Of a DNA stretch of 59,356 nucleotides, positions 8,757-17,570 are shown piece by piece. A program made the position numbers and the translations under genes. A model generated the notes under the pieces. That model saw nothing but the letters and a program-made list of their open reading frames with translations, searched no databases and was not told the origin of the DNA. Source of the stretch: Streptomyces sp. NK08204 (GTDB lineage: Bacteria > Actinomycetota > Actinomycetes > Streptomycetales > Streptomycetaceae); the NCBI RefSeq assembly GCF_020400585.1, contig NZ_JAINVF010000035.1, positions 1 to 59,356 of the forward strand. The letters are read 5' to 3'. Position 1 is the stretch's first letter. Every line of letters starts with the position of its first letter.

Positions 8757-8805
8757 GACGTACGCGCGTGTGAGACGTACGCGCGGGTGAGACGTGCGTG
8801 CGTGA
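8757..8805. repeat. 17-bp tandem repeat between eno and divIC
   Basis: Two near-identical 17-bp copies (GACGTACGCGCG followed by TGTGA or GGTGA, 8757-8773 and 8774-8790) and a third degraded 15-bp copy (8791-8805). It is preceded by the alternating palindrome CGTACGTACG near 8716-8725. It lies in the 5' region of divIC. Confidence 0.8.
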
Positions 8806-8828
8806 ACGGATGAACGGGAGGCGGGGAC

Positions 8829-9305
8829 ATGGCGGTGCGGGACCGGGACCGTTTCTCCACCGCGACCAGGCTGCGCCTGCTCGGCGAGCAGACCGCGGCC
8901 CGGGTCTACCGCTCCCAGACCAGGCGGCAGGCCCGCCGCTCCCGGCTCACCGGCCGGGCGGCCCTGCTCGCCCTGGTGCTGTGCTCGCTGATCGTCGCCC
9001 TGGCCTACCCGATGCGCCAGTACGTCTCCCAGCGTGCCGAGATCGCCGACCTCCAGCGGCAGCAGGAGCAGGCCCGCCGACGCGTGGAGCAGCTGCGCGA
9101 CCTCAAGGCGCGCTGGCAGGACGACGCCTACGCCGAGCAGCAGATCCGCCGCCGGCTGCACTATGTGATGCCCGGGGAGACCGGGTACGTGGTCATCGAC
9201 CCCGGCGCGGCCAAGCAGTCCCGCGCCGCCTTCGGGGCCGCCCGCCGGCCCTGGTACGCGAACGTCTGGGACGGCGTCGACAAGTCCGACGCCTCCGATC
9301 AGTGA
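8829..9305 (+). CDS. divIC: Septum formation initiator DivIC/FtsB-like
   Basis: A 158-residue bitopic membrane protein. A basic cytosolic N-terminus (about 1-45) is followed by one transmembrane helix (ALLALVLCSLIVALAYP), then a coiled coil (AEIADLQRQQEQARRRVEQLRDLKARW) and a short conserved tail (AYAEQQIRRRLHYVMPGETGYVVIDPG). Together with DivIB/FtsQ and FtsL it supports divisome assembly; in Streptomyces it matters for sporulation septa. It is placed between eno and the DUF501 gene, as in other actinobacteria. Confidence 0.92.
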   Translation: MAVRDRDRFSTATRLRLLGEQTAARVYRSQTRRQARRSRLTGRAALLALVLCSLIVALAYPMRQYVSQRAEIADLQRQQEQARRRVEQLRDLKARWQDDAYAEQQIRRRLHYVMPGETGYVVIDPGAAKQSRAAFGAARRPWYANVWDGVDKSDASDQ

Positions 9306-9333
9306 ACCGACAGAAAGCCTTCGACAAGCAGCC

Positions 9334-10896
9334 ATGGAAACGCCTCCGCCGCCCACCCCGCGCACCGAGCCCACCGACGCCGACGTAGCGGCCTTCCAGC
9401 AGCAGTTGGGCCGCCCGCCGAGGGGCCTGCGGGCCATCGCGCACCGCTGCCCCTGCGGCCAGCCGGATGTCGTGGAGACGGCACCCCGGCTGCCCGACGG
9501 CACGCCGTTCCCGACGACGTACTACCTGACGTGCCCGCGCGCCGCCTCCGCGATCGGCACGCTGGAGGCGAGCGGCGTCATGAAGGAGATGACCGAACGG
9601 CTCCGGACGGACCCCGAGCTGGCGGCGGCCTACCGCGCGGCGCACGAGGACTACATCCGGCGCCGGGACGAGATCGAGGTCCTGCAGGGCTTCCCGAGCG
9701 CGGGCGGCATGCCGGACCGCGTGAAGTGCCTGCACGTCCTCGTGGCCCACTCGCTGGCCGCCGGGCCGGGTGTCAACCCGCTCGGCGACGAGGCGATCGC
9801 GATGCTGCCGCAGTGGTGGAGCAAGGGCCCGTGCGTGCAGCCGCTCGTGACGCCCGACCCGGGGGACGAGCACCCGGGCGAGGAGGGCGCCGTCTTCGAC
9901 CCCGCCGAGGTCCGCAGCGGCTTCTTCGCGCAGCGGCCGCTCGTTCCCGAGGGGTTCTCCCGGGTCGCGGCCGTCGACTGCGGCACCAACTCCGTCCGGT
10001 TGCTCGTCGCGGACGTGAACCCGGCCACCGGTGAACTGCTGGAGCTGGACCGGCGCATGACGATCGTTCGGCTCGGCCAGGACGTGGACCGCACCGGCCG
10101 GCTGGCCCCCGAGGCGCTGGAGCGGACCTTCGCGGCATGCCGCGAGTACGCGGACGTCATCCGCGAACTCGGCGCCACCAAGGTGCGTTTCGTGGCCACC
10201 TCCGCCTCCCGGGACGCGGAGAACCGGGACGACTTCGTGCGCGGTGTCGTGGACATCCTCGGTGTCGAGCCGGAGGTCATCTCCGGTGAGCAGGAGGCCG
10301 AGTTCTCCTTCACGGGAGCGACCAGGGAGCTCGCCGGCCGTGAGGACCTCACCAGGCCCTACCTCGTCGTGGACATCGGTGGCGGCTCGACCGAGTTCGT
10401 CGTCGGCGACGACCAGGTGCGGGCCGCCCGCTCCGTGGACGTCGGCTGCGTGCGCATGACCGAACGGCACCTGGTGCGGGACGGCAAGGTGAGCGACCCG
10501 CCCACCGCGGAGGAGATCGCCGCGATGCGGGCCGACATCGAGGCCGCCCTGGACCTGGCCGGGGACACGGTCCCGCTGCGCGAGGCGCGCACCCTGGTGG
10601 GCCTGGCCGGCTCGGTCACCACGGTGTCCGCGATCGCCCAGGACCTGCCCGAGTACGACTCCGCGCGCATCCACCACTCCCGCATCTCCCGGGAACGCGT
10701 CCGCGAGATCACCGAGTGGCTGCTGCGCTCCACGCACGCCGAGCGCGCGACCGTCCCGTCCATGCACCCGGGCCGCGTCGACGTCATCGGCGCCGGCGCC
10801 CTCGTCCTGCTCGCGATCATGGAGCGGACCGGGGCCGAGGAGGTCGTCGTCAGCGAGCACGACATCCTCGACGGCATCGCGTGGTCGGTGGCCTAG
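9334..10896 (+). CDS. ppx: DUF501 - Ppx/GppA phosphatase fusion protein
   Basis: One open frame of 520 residues carrying two proteins that are usually adjacent separate genes. Residues 15-180 are DUF501 (AFQQQLGRPPRGLRAIAHRCPCG; PTTYYLTCPRAASAIGTLE; MPDRVKCLHVLVAHSLA). Residues about 212-520 are a short-type exopolyphosphatase/guanosine pentaphosphatase with the ASKHA phosphate loops AVDCGTNSVRLLV and VVDIGGGSTEFVVG and the segment VATSASRDAENRDDF. The junction is a Pro/Glu-rich linker without a stop or an obvious internal start; the in-frame GTGs just before it lack a Shine-Dalgarno. The Ppx half should degrade polyphosphate or pppGpp; the DUF501 role is unknown. Confidence 0.9.
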   Translation: METPPPPTPRTEPTDADVAAFQQQLGRPPRGLRAIAHRCPCGQPDVVETAPRLPDGTPFPTTYYLTCPRAASAIGTLEASGVMKEMTERLRTDPELAAAYRAAHEDYIRRRDEIEVLQGFPSAGGMPDRVKCLHVLVAHSLAAGPGVNPLGDEAIAMLPQWWSKGPCVQPLVTPDPGDEHPGEEGAVFDPAEVRSGFFAQRPLVPEGFSRVAAVDCGTNSVRLLVADVNPATGELLELDRRMTIVRLGQDVDRTGRLAPEALERTFAACREYADVIRELGATKVRFVATSASRDAENRDDFVRGVVDILGVEPEVISGEQEAEFSFTGATRELAGREDLTRPYLVVDIGGGSTEFVVGDDQVRAARSVDVGCVRMTERHLVRDGKVSDPPTAEEIAAMRADIEAALDLAGDTVPLREARTLVGLAGSVTTVSAIAQDLPEYDSARIHHSRISRERVREITEWLLRSTHAERATVPSMHPGRVDVIGAGALVLLAIMERTGAEEVVVSEHDILDGIAWSVA

Positions 10897-10981
10897 CCGA
10901 CACGGGGCTGGTGGCGTAGCTCTCTTTTGTTACTCGCCAGTAGCAGCCGACTGAGCAGGTCGGATAACGTCTGAGCGGGCT

Positions 10982-11004
10982 GAGGGGCCCTTCAGGGGCC
11001 CCTC
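10982..11004 (+). terminator. Hairpin downstream of ppx
   Basis: A 9-bp stem GAGGGGCCC/GGGCCCCTC with a 5-base loop, no T tract; about 85 bp after the ppx stop. Confidence 0.6.
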
Positions 11005-11027
11005 GGTGACGGTCGGTCGGAAACCTT

Positions 11028-11043
11028 CGTGAAGTTCTTCACA
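11028..11043. promoter_or_regulatory. Rex operator-like site 1 upstream of ndh
   Basis: CGTGAA-GTTC-TTCACA matches the S. coelicolor Rex operator pattern TGTGAA-N4-TTCACA at 11 of 12 arm positions. Rex is the NADH/NAD+-sensing repressor; ndh is a logical target. Confidence 0.75.
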
Positions 11044-11061
11044 AGGATTGGGGTCAAGTAG

Positions 11062-11097
11062 GGCCCCGAAAGCGGGCCGGTTGGCCCTTCCGGGGCC
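11062..11097. terminator. GC hairpin between the two Rex-like sites
   Basis: Outer stem GGCCCCG/CGGGGCC and inner stem GGGCC/GGCCC. It could be a second terminator for ppx or part of the ndh leader if transcription starts upstream of it. Confidence 0.4.
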
Positions 11098-11107
11098 TCC
11101 AGACTCG

Positions 11108-11123
11108 TTTGAACATGTTCAGA
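11108..11123. promoter_or_regulatory. Rex operator-like site 2 upstream of ndh
   Basis: TTTGAA-CATG-TTCAGA fits TGTGAA-N4-TTCACA at 10 of 12 arm positions and contains the perfect 12-bp palindrome TGAACATGTTCA. It lies 80 bp after site 1 in the same 467-bp intergenic region (10897-11363), which otherwise holds no gene. Confidence 0.5.
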
Positions 11124-11363
11124 TGATGGCCGAAAAAGAGACGTGAACGCGACTGCTCCAGGCGTGTTGCGGGGCGCTCACAACGTCCCCGAACCCCCAG
11201 AGAGGCAGCTCACGCGGCCTTGACATCGGGTCAGACCACCCGCGGATTCCCGCCCGCGCGCATGATCCGCGTCACGTGGGCCGCGGATGTTAACACAGGC
11301 CCTGTAGGAGCTTGTGAAGGGGCGCACGAGCACCCCTCCCTGAGCGGGTGGATACTCGATGGC

Positions 11364-12746
11364 ATGAGCACCACGGAGCGTCCCAGGATCCTCGTAGTAG
11401 GCGGTGGGTACGTAGGCCTGTACGCAGCTCGGCGCATCCTGAAGAAGATGCGCTACGGAGAGGCGACCGTCACGGTCGTCGACCCCCGGTCGTACATGAC
11501 CTACCAGCCCTTCCTCCCCGAAGCCGCCGCCGGCAACATCTCCCCTCGCCACGTCGTCGTCCCGCTGCGGCGCGTGCTGCCGAAGGCGGAGGTCCTCACC
11601 GGCCGGGTCACCACCATCGACCAGGACCGCAAGGTCGCCACGATCGCCCCGCTGGTGGGCGAGGCCTACGAGCTGCCCTTCGACTACCTGGTCATCGCGC
11701 TGGGCGCGGTCTCCCGCACCTTCCCGATCCCCGGCCTCGCCGAGCAGGGCATCGGCATGAAGGGCATCGAGGAGTCCATCGGCCTGCGCAACCACGTCCT
11801 GGAGCAGCTGGACAAGGCCGACTCCACGACCGACGAGGAGATCCGCCGCAAGGCGCTCACCTTCGTCTTCATCGGCGGCGGCTTCGCGGGCGCGGAGACC
11901 ATCGGTGAGGTCGAGGACATGGCCCGGGACGCGGCCAAGTACTACAAGAACGTGTCCCGTGAGGACATGCGCTTCATCCTCGTCGACGCCGCAGACAAGA
12001 TCCTGCCCGAGGTCGGCCCCAAGCTCGGCCAGTACGGCAAGGAGCACCTGGAGAGCCGGGGCGTGGAGATCTACCTCTCCACCTCCATGGACTCCTGCGT
12101 CGACGGCCACGTCGTGCTGAAGAACGGCCTGGAGGTCGACTCCAACACGATCGTGTGGACCGCCGGCGTCAAGCCGAACCCGGCGCTCGCCCGCTTCGGT
12201 CTCCCGCTCGGCCCGCGCGGCCACGTGGACACCGCGCCCACCCTCCAGGTGCAGGGCACGGACTACATCTGGGCCGCCGGTGACAACGCCCAGATCCCGG
12301 ACCTCGTCGGCCGCAAGGCGGGCAACGAGAACGCCTGGTGCCCGCCGAACGCCCAGCACGCGCTGCGCCAGGCCAAGGTCCTCGGCGACAACGTGATCTC
12401 CGGCATGCGGGGCTTCCCGCAGAAGGAGTACGAGCACGCCAACAAGGGTGCGGTGGCCGGTCTCGGCCTGCACAAGGGCGTCGCGATGATCGTCGTCGGC
12501 AAGATGAAGATCAAGCTCAAGGGCCGTCTCGCCTGGTACATGCACCGTGGCTACCACGGTCTGGCGATGCCGACCTGGAACCGCAAGATCCGCATCTTCG
12601 CGGACTGGACGCTCGGTATGTTCCTCAAGCGCGAGGTCGTGTCGCTGGGCGCCATGGAGAACCCCCGCGAGGAGTTCTACGAGGCCGCCAAGCCGGCGCC
12701 GGTCGCCGCCGCGCCCAAGACCGAGGAGAAGGCCAAGGCCTCCTGA
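11364..12746 (+). CDS. ndh: Type II NADH dehydrogenase (NDH-2)
   Basis: Non-proton-pumping NADH:menaquinone oxidoreductase of 460 residues, a peripheral membrane flavoprotein feeding the respiratory chain. It has the N-terminal FAD Rossmann motif ILVVGGGYVGLYAARRI, the second dinucleotide motif FVFIGGGFAGAETIGE, the NDH-2 segment YIWAAGDNAQIPD binding the FAD ribityl chain, a quinone-region block PPNAQHALRQAKVLGDN, and an amphipathic C-terminal membrane anchor region. I chose ATG 11364, where the MSTTERPRILVVGGG N-terminus begins; the frame is open upstream to 11220. Two Rex-like operators upstream predict induction when NADH rises. Confidence 0.95.
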   Translation: MSTTERPRILVVGGGYVGLYAARRILKKMRYGEATVTVVDPRSYMTYQPFLPEAAAGNISPRHVVVPLRRVLPKAEVLTGRVTTIDQDRKVATIAPLVGEAYELPFDYLVIALGAVSRTFPIPGLAEQGIGMKGIEESIGLRNHVLEQLDKADSTTDEEIRRKALTFVFIGGGFAGAETIGEVEDMARDAAKYYKNVSREDMRFILVDAADKILPEVGPKLGQYGKEHLESRGVEIYLSTSMDSCVDGHVVLKNGLEVDSNTIVWTAGVKPNPALARFGLPLGPRGHVDTAPTLQVQGTDYIWAAGDNAQIPDLVGRKAGNENAWCPPNAQHALRQAKVLGDNVISGMRGFPQKEYEHANKGAVAGLGLHKGVAMIVVGKMKIKLKGRLAWYMHRGYHGLAMPTWNRKIRIFADWTLGMFLKREVVSLGAMENPREEFYEAAKPAPVAAAPKTEEKAKAS

Positions 12747-12770
12747 CCTGACGGTCACCGATCCACCCGA

Positions 12771-12806
12771 AGGACCCCCCGCTATCCGTGGTGCGGGGGG
12801 TCCTCG
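12771..12806 (+). terminator. Terminator between ndh and cfa
   Basis: A 10-bp stem AGGACCCCCC/GGGGGGTCCT with a 14-base loop, 25 bp behind the ndh stop. Confidence 0.75.
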
Positions 12807-12923
12807 GCGTTTCCCGGCACGGGTGTTCGCACGGCCGTGACTCCTTTGCGGGACTGTGCCGGGCGGTCGTGGGTGTTTACGTAGGAACGGACATCCCGGA
12901 TCGCCGTCTTGGAGGTGTGCGCC

Positions 12924-14222
12924 ATGACCGACGCCGCGTCGCGGCTGTGCAGGCTTGCCGAGCAACTGCTGGGAGTGCCGCTTCCGGTGCGCGTGCGGGC
13001 GTGGGACGGCTCGCAGGCCGGGCCGCCGGACGCGCCGGTGCTCGTCCTGCGCAACCGGCGCGCCCTGCGCCGCATGATGTTCAAGCCGGGTGAACTGGGC
13101 CTCGCCCGCGCCTGGGTCTCCGGCGATCTGGACATCGAGGGGGACCTGTACACCTTGCTCGACGCCATCTCAGGACTGGTGTGGGAGCGCGGGGAGGACA
13201 CCCGTGGCCTCGTGCAGGCGCTGCGCGACCCGGACGTCCGGTCCGCCGTGCCCGAGCTGCTGAAGCTCACCGGGCCGCCCGTCCCGCCCGCCCCGCCCCG
13301 CGAGGAGGTGCGCCGGCGCCGGCATCTGCACACCCGGCACAGCGACAAGCGGGCCATCAGCCACCACTACGACGTCGGCAACGACTTCTACGAGATCGTC
13401 CTCGGCCCGTCGATGGTCTACTCGTGCGCATACTGGGGGGCCGTCGAAAACGGCGACACCCTGGAGTCCGCCCAGCGTGACAAGCTCGAACTGATCTGCC
13501 GCAAGCTCGGACTGACCCCCGGTCAGCGACTGCTGGACGTCGGCTGCGGCTGGGGCTCCCTGGCCATCCACGCCGCCCGTGAGCACGGCGCCACCGTCGT
13601 CGGCGTCACCCTGTCGCAGGAGCAGGCCGGCTACGCCCGCAAGCGGGTCGCCGACGAGGGGCTGACCGACCGGGTGGAGATCAGGGTGCAGGACTACCGG
13701 GACGTCGCGGACGGCCCCTACGACGCGATCGCCTCCGTCGGCATGGCCGAACACGTCGGCGCCGAGCGCTACCTGGCGTACGCGAGCGACCTCCACGCCC
13801 TGCTGGGACCGGGCGGACGGCTGCTCAACCACCAGATCGCCCGCCGGCCGCAGCGCGACGAGTCGTCCTACCGGGTGGACGAGTTCATCGACGCCTACGT
13901 CTTCCCCGACGGCGAACTCGCCCCCCTCGGCACCACCGTCACCCAACTCGAGCGCGCCGGGTTCGAGGTGCGGGACGTGGAGTCCCTGCGCGAGCACTAC
14001 GCCCGCACCCTGCGCCAGTGGGTCGCCAACCTGGAGGGCGACTGGGACCGCGTGGTCCGCCTCACCAGCCCCGGCCGGGCCCGTGTCTGGCGCGTGTACA
14101 TGGCGGCCTGCGCGCTCGCCTTCGAACGCAACCGGCTCGGCGTCAACCAGGTGCTGGCCGTCCGCGCCCCCGCCTCGGGCGCCTCCGGGCTGCCGCTGCG
14201 CCCGCGCACCTGGAACGGCTGA
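12924..14222 (+). CDS. cfa: Cyclopropane-fatty-acyl-phospholipid synthase family methyltransferase
   Basis: SAM-dependent enzyme that adds a methylene (or methyl) across unsaturated acyl chains of membrane phospholipids; 432 residues. The N-terminal lipid-binding region is about 1-130. After HYDVGNDFYEIVLGPSMVYSCAYW, typical of the family, come the SAM motif LLDVGCGWGSLAIHAA, the GVTLSQEQ segment and the active-site SVGMAEHVG. The C-terminus has the DGELAPLG and AFERNRLGVNQVLAVR segments. GGAGG stands 8 bases before the ATG. The substrate chain cannot be told from sequence. Confidence 0.92.
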   Translation: MTDAASRLCRLAEQLLGVPLPVRVRAWDGSQAGPPDAPVLVLRNRRALRRMMFKPGELGLARAWVSGDLDIEGDLYTLLDAISGLVWERGEDTRGLVQALRDPDVRSAVPELLKLTGPPVPPAPPREEVRRRRHLHTRHSDKRAISHHYDVGNDFYEIVLGPSMVYSCAYWGAVENGDTLESAQRDKLELICRKLGLTPGQRLLDVGCGWGSLAIHAAREHGATVVGVTLSQEQAGYARKRVADEGLTDRVEIRVQDYRDVADGPYDAIASVGMAEHVGAERYLAYASDLHALLGPGGRLLNHQIARRPQRDESSYRVDEFIDAYVFPDGELAPLGTTVTQLERAGFEVRDVESLREHYARTLRQWVANLEGDWDRVVRLTSPGRARVWRVYMAACALAFERNRLGVNQVLAVRAPASGASGLPLRPRTWNG

Positions 14223-14230
14223 AGGAACGA

Positions 14231-14260
14231 CGAGGGGCCCCGCGCCGGCCGGGCCCCTCG
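14231..14260. terminator. Bidirectional terminator, cfa / ABC permease
   Basis: A 10-bp stem CGAGGGGCCC/GGGCCCCTCG between two convergent genes. Confidence 0.8.
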
Positions 14261-14271
14261 TGCGCCGCACG

Positions 14272-16800
14272 CTACTCGGCCTTGATCGCCGCGAGCATGT
14301 TGAGACGGGACGCCCGGCGGGCCGGCCACAGGGCGGCCAGGACGCCGACCCCGCCCGCCAGCAGCAGGAAGACCGCGATACGGGCCCAGGGCAGGACCAG
14401 TTCGTACGTCGGCATCCTCGTCCCCAGCAGCTCACCGGCCGCCCAGCCGAAGAACACGCCGAGCCCGATGCCCAGCACCCCGCCGAACAGGGAGATCACC
14501 AGGGACTCCAGACGGACCATCCGCTTGACCGAGGCGCGGTCCAGGCCGATCGCACGGAGCATGCCGATCTCCTGCGAGCGTTCGACCACCGACATGGCCA
14601 GGGTGTTGATGACGCCGAGGACCGCGACGATCACCGCCATGCCGAGTAGGCCGTAGACCATGTTCAGCATCATCGTGAACATCTTGGCGATGTCGTGGGA
14701 GACGTCCTTCTTGTCCTGGACCTTGATCGCCGGGTTGGAGCCGAGGGTCCTCTCCAGCCCGTCCTTGGCCGCGCCCGACGCGCCGTGCGCCATCCTGACC
14801 ATGACCCGGATGTCGGCGGGGTCCTTCAGGTGCGGGGTGAGGACCTTGCTGTCGAGCATGATCCCGTTGATCAGGCGGTTGCCCTGGTAGACACCCGCGA
14901 CCGTCAGCGTGCGGGCACTTCCGTCCTCGAAGTGCGCGGTGAAGCGTGAACCGGCCCGCCAGCCGTGCTCCTCGGCCCTGTCCTCGTCGACGACGACCCG
15001 CGAACCGCCCACGGTGAACGAGCCGTCGGTCACCTTCAGGTCCGTCAGCTCGCCGATCGTGGAGCCGTCGACGCCGGTCAGATCCTCCGTCTCGCCGTCG
15101 ACGCGGGACACACCGCCCCGCAGCGGGCTGCTGGCGGTGACGCCGTCGGCGGTGGCGAGCTTCTCGGCCACGTCGGGGGAGAGGGGGGAAGCGTTGGCCA
15201 TCGACACGACGTAGTCGGCGCGGATCGCCGAACTCGCCATCCTGTCGATCGACTTCTGCAGGCTGCCCGCCATCACCGTCATCCCGGTGATCAGGGTCAG
15301 GCCGATCATCAGCGCCGACGCGGTGGCCGCCGTACGGCGCGGGTTGCGCACCGAGTTCTGGCGGGCCAGCCTGCCCGAGACGCCGAACACGCGCAGCACC
15401 GGAGCCGCCGCCGCGATCAGCGGGCGGGACAGCAGCGGGGTCAGGACGAACACGCCGATGATCAGCAGGACCGCGCCCAGGCCCATCGGACCCTGGCCGT
15501 CGGTGCCGTCCATCGTCGTGCCCGCGACGACGACCGCGACTCCGGCCGCCGCGAACAGCGCGCCGATGGTGTTGCGCAGTACCAGCGACTTGGTGGTGGC
15601 CCTGGCATGCACGCTGCTCATCGCCGCCACCGGCGGAATCTTCGCGGCCCGGCGGCCCGGCAGCCATGCGGCCAGCACGGTGACGACGACGCCGACCGCG
15701 AGGGCGGCCACCACGGTGCCCGGTGTGATCACCAGCGGCCCGTCGGGCACGGTCGCGCCGAAGGAGCCCAGCAGTGAGCGCAGTCCCGCGCCGATGCCGA
15801 CACCGGCGGCGAGACCGGCCGCCCCGGCGACCGTACCGACGACGAACGCCTCGATCAGCACGGACCGTGTCACCTGCCGGCGGGAGGCGCCGACCGCCCG
15901 CAGCAGGGCCAGCTCCCTGGTGCGCTGGGCGACCAGCATGGTGAAGGTGTTGGCGATGATGAAGGTCCCCACGAACAGGGCGATGCCCGCGAACACCAGC
16001 AGGGCCTTGCGCAGCCCGCTCATCCCGTCGGCGATGGCCTGCGCCTGGTCGTCGGCGAGCCGCTTGCCGGTGGTGGTCTTCACCAGGTGCGAGGGCAGCG
16101 CCCGGTCGAGCCGGGCCTTGAGCGCGGCCTGGCTCGTGCCGGCCCCGGCCCGTACGTCGATCTCGTCGTAGGTGCCCGTCTTCCCGAAGAGCCGCTGCGC
16201 GGTCGGCGTGTCGAACAGGGCGAGGGAGCCGCCCGCGGCCACGTTGCCGTCGTCGGTGGTGAAGATGCCGCTGACGGTCGGGGCGAGCACGGGGCCGTCG
16301 ACGGAGAGGCGCACGGTGTCGCCGACCCGGTAGCCGGTGCGCTCCGCGGTCCTCGAGTCGATCAGCACCTCGCCCCTGCCGTGCGGGGCGTGCCCGGCGG
16401 TCAGCGGGTACCGGGCGTCCTTGGTGCCCCAGTAGTTGCCGCCCTCGGACTGCCAGCCGCCGCCGACCAGCTTGCCGTCCTTGCCGGCGATCGCGGTGAA
16501 GCCGCTGACGACACCGGTGGCGGAGGCGGCGCCCGGGACCCTGGCGGCCCGGTCGAGCAGCGCCTGGGTCAGGTCGGGCGTCCGGCCGACCCGGTTGCCC
16601 TCGGAGTCCTGGTGCCTGGCCTGGACGGCGACGTCGACCTGGTCGAAGCCCTTGGCGGAACTGTTCTGGTAGGCGTCGGAGACGGTGTTGGTGAAGACCA
16701 GGGTCCCGGAGACGAAGGCCACGCCGAGCAGGACGGCGAGCACGGTCATCAGGAGCCGGGTCTTGTGTGCGAGGACGTTGCGCAGGGCGGTGCGGAACAT
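14272..16800 (-). CDS. FtsX/MacB-type ABC transporter permease
   Basis: An 842-residue membrane protein with duplicated FtsX domains. There is an N-terminal helix (LLMTVLAVLLGVAFVSGTLVF), a large extracellular MacB-like periplasmic-core region (about 40-250), three helices around 265-390, a second long extracellular segment (about 490-700) and three C-terminal helices ending in WPARRASRLNMLAAIKAE. Each permease core contains an ERSQEIGMLRAIG or RTRELALLRAVGAS coupling segment, typical of lipoprotein, lipid or peptide exporters and mechanotransmission pumps. The ATG overlaps the ATPase stop (ATGA). Substrate unknown; a cell-envelope role is likely. Confidence 0.92.
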   Translation of the reverse strand: MFRTALRNVLAHKTRLLMTVLAVLLGVAFVSGTLVFTNTVSDAYQNSSAKGFDQVDVAVQARHQDSEGNRVGRTPDLTQALLDRAARVPGAASATGVVSGFTAIAGKDGKLVGGGWQSEGGNYWGTKDARYPLTAGHAPHGRGEVLIDSRTAERTGYRVGDTVRLSVDGPVLAPTVSGIFTTDDGNVAAGGSLALFDTPTAQRLFGKTGTYDEIDVRAGAGTSQAALKARLDRALPSHLVKTTTGKRLADDQAQAIADGMSGLRKALLVFAGIALFVGTFIIANTFTMLVAQRTRELALLRAVGASRRQVTRSVLIEAFVVGTVAGAAGLAAGVGIGAGLRSLLGSFGATVPDGPLVITPGTVVAALAVGVVVTVLAAWLPGRRAAKIPPVAAMSSVHARATTKSLVLRNTIGALFAAAGVAVVVAGTTMDGTDGQGPMGLGAVLLIIGVFVLTPLLSRPLIAAAAPVLRVFGVSGRLARQNSVRNPRRTAATASALMIGLTLITGMTVMAGSLQKSIDRMASSAIRADYVVSMANASPLSPDVAEKLATADGVTASSPLRGGVSRVDGETEDLTGVDGSTIGELTDLKVTDGSFTVGGSRVVVDEDRAEEHGWRAGSRFTAHFEDGSARTLTVAGVYQGNRLINGIMLDSKVLTPHLKDPADIRVMVRMAHGASGAAKDGLERTLGSNPAIKVQDKKDVSHDIAKMFTMMLNMVYGLLGMAVIVAVLGVINTLAMSVVERSQEIGMLRAIGLDRASVKRMVRLESLVISLFGGVLGIGLGVFFGWAAGELLGTRMPTYELVLPWARIAVFLLLAGGVGVLAALWPARRASRLNMLAAIKAE

Positions 16801-17570
16801 CAGCTGGTCCGGCCCTTCGCGTCGAACTGCTTCATCGTGTCGAGGACGGAGTCGGCCGTGGGGCCGTGCATCTCGTCGACGATCTGCCCGTCGGCCAGGA
16901 AGACGACGCGGTCGGCGTAGGCGGCGGCCACCGGGTCGTGGGTCACCATGACCACCGTCTGGCCCAGTTCCCGTACGGAGTTGCGCAGGAAGCCCAGCAC
17001 CTCGGCGCCGGAGCGCGAGTCGAGGTTCCCGGTGGGCTCGTCACCGAAGATGATCTCGGGCTTGGAGGCGAGCGCGCGGGCGACGGCGACACGCTGCTGC
17101 TGGCCGCCGGAGAGCTGGGAGGGCCGGTGGCCGAGCCGCCCCGACAGGCCCACCATCTGGATGACCTGGTCCAGCCAGACCTTGTCGGCCTTACGGCCCG
17201 CGATGTCCATCGGAAGGGTGATGTTCTCCAGGGCGGTCAGCGTCGGCAGCAGGTTGAACGCCTGGAAGATGAAGCCGATCTTGTCCCGGCGCAACTTGGT
17301 GAGCTGCTTGTCCTTCAAGGACCCCAGCTCGGTGTCGCCGATCCGCACGGACCCGGAGGAGAAGGTGTCGAGGCCGGCCACGCAGTGCATCAGTGTGGAC
17401 TTGCCGGAACCGGACGGTCCCATGATCGCGGTGAACTCGGCCTGCCGGAAGTCGACGGAGACCCGGTCCAGGGCGACCACCCGGGTCTCGCCCTGCCCGT
17501 AGATCTTCGACAGCTCCGTGGCGCGTGCGGCCACGGCGGTGGTCCGGCCGGCGGTGGGGGTGGTGGTCAC
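16800..17570 (-). CDS. ABC transporter ATP-binding protein (MacB/LolD type)
   Basis: The 256-residue cytosolic ATPase partner of the adjacent permease. It has Walker A GPSGSGKS, the Q-loop FIFQAFNLLPTLTALENI, the ABC signature LSGGQQQRVAVARALA, Walker B EIIFGDEPTGNLD and the H-loop VTHDP. The sequence is canonical for exporters of the MacB/LolD group. Translation starts at GTG 17570 and is coupled to the permease through a 4-bp overlap. The pair faces away from bldA. Confidence 0.95.
   Translation of the reverse strand: MTTTPTAGRTTAVAARATELSKIYGQGETRVVALDRVSVDFRQAEFTAIMGPSGSGKSTLMHCVAGLDTFSSGSVRIGDTELGSLKDKQLTKLRRDKIGFIFQAFNLLPTLTALENITLPMDIAGRKADKVWLDQVIQMVGLSGRLGHRPSQLSGGQQQRVAVARALASKPEIIFGDEPTGNLDSRSGAEVLGFLRNSVRELGQTVVMVTHDPVAAAYADRVVFLADGQIVDEMHGPTADSVLDTMKQFDAKGRTS

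Noticed and set aside
9193..10860. Long minus-strand open frame over the DUF501-Ppx gene
   Set aside because: Antisense shadow caused by high GC; the plus strand shows clear family motifs.
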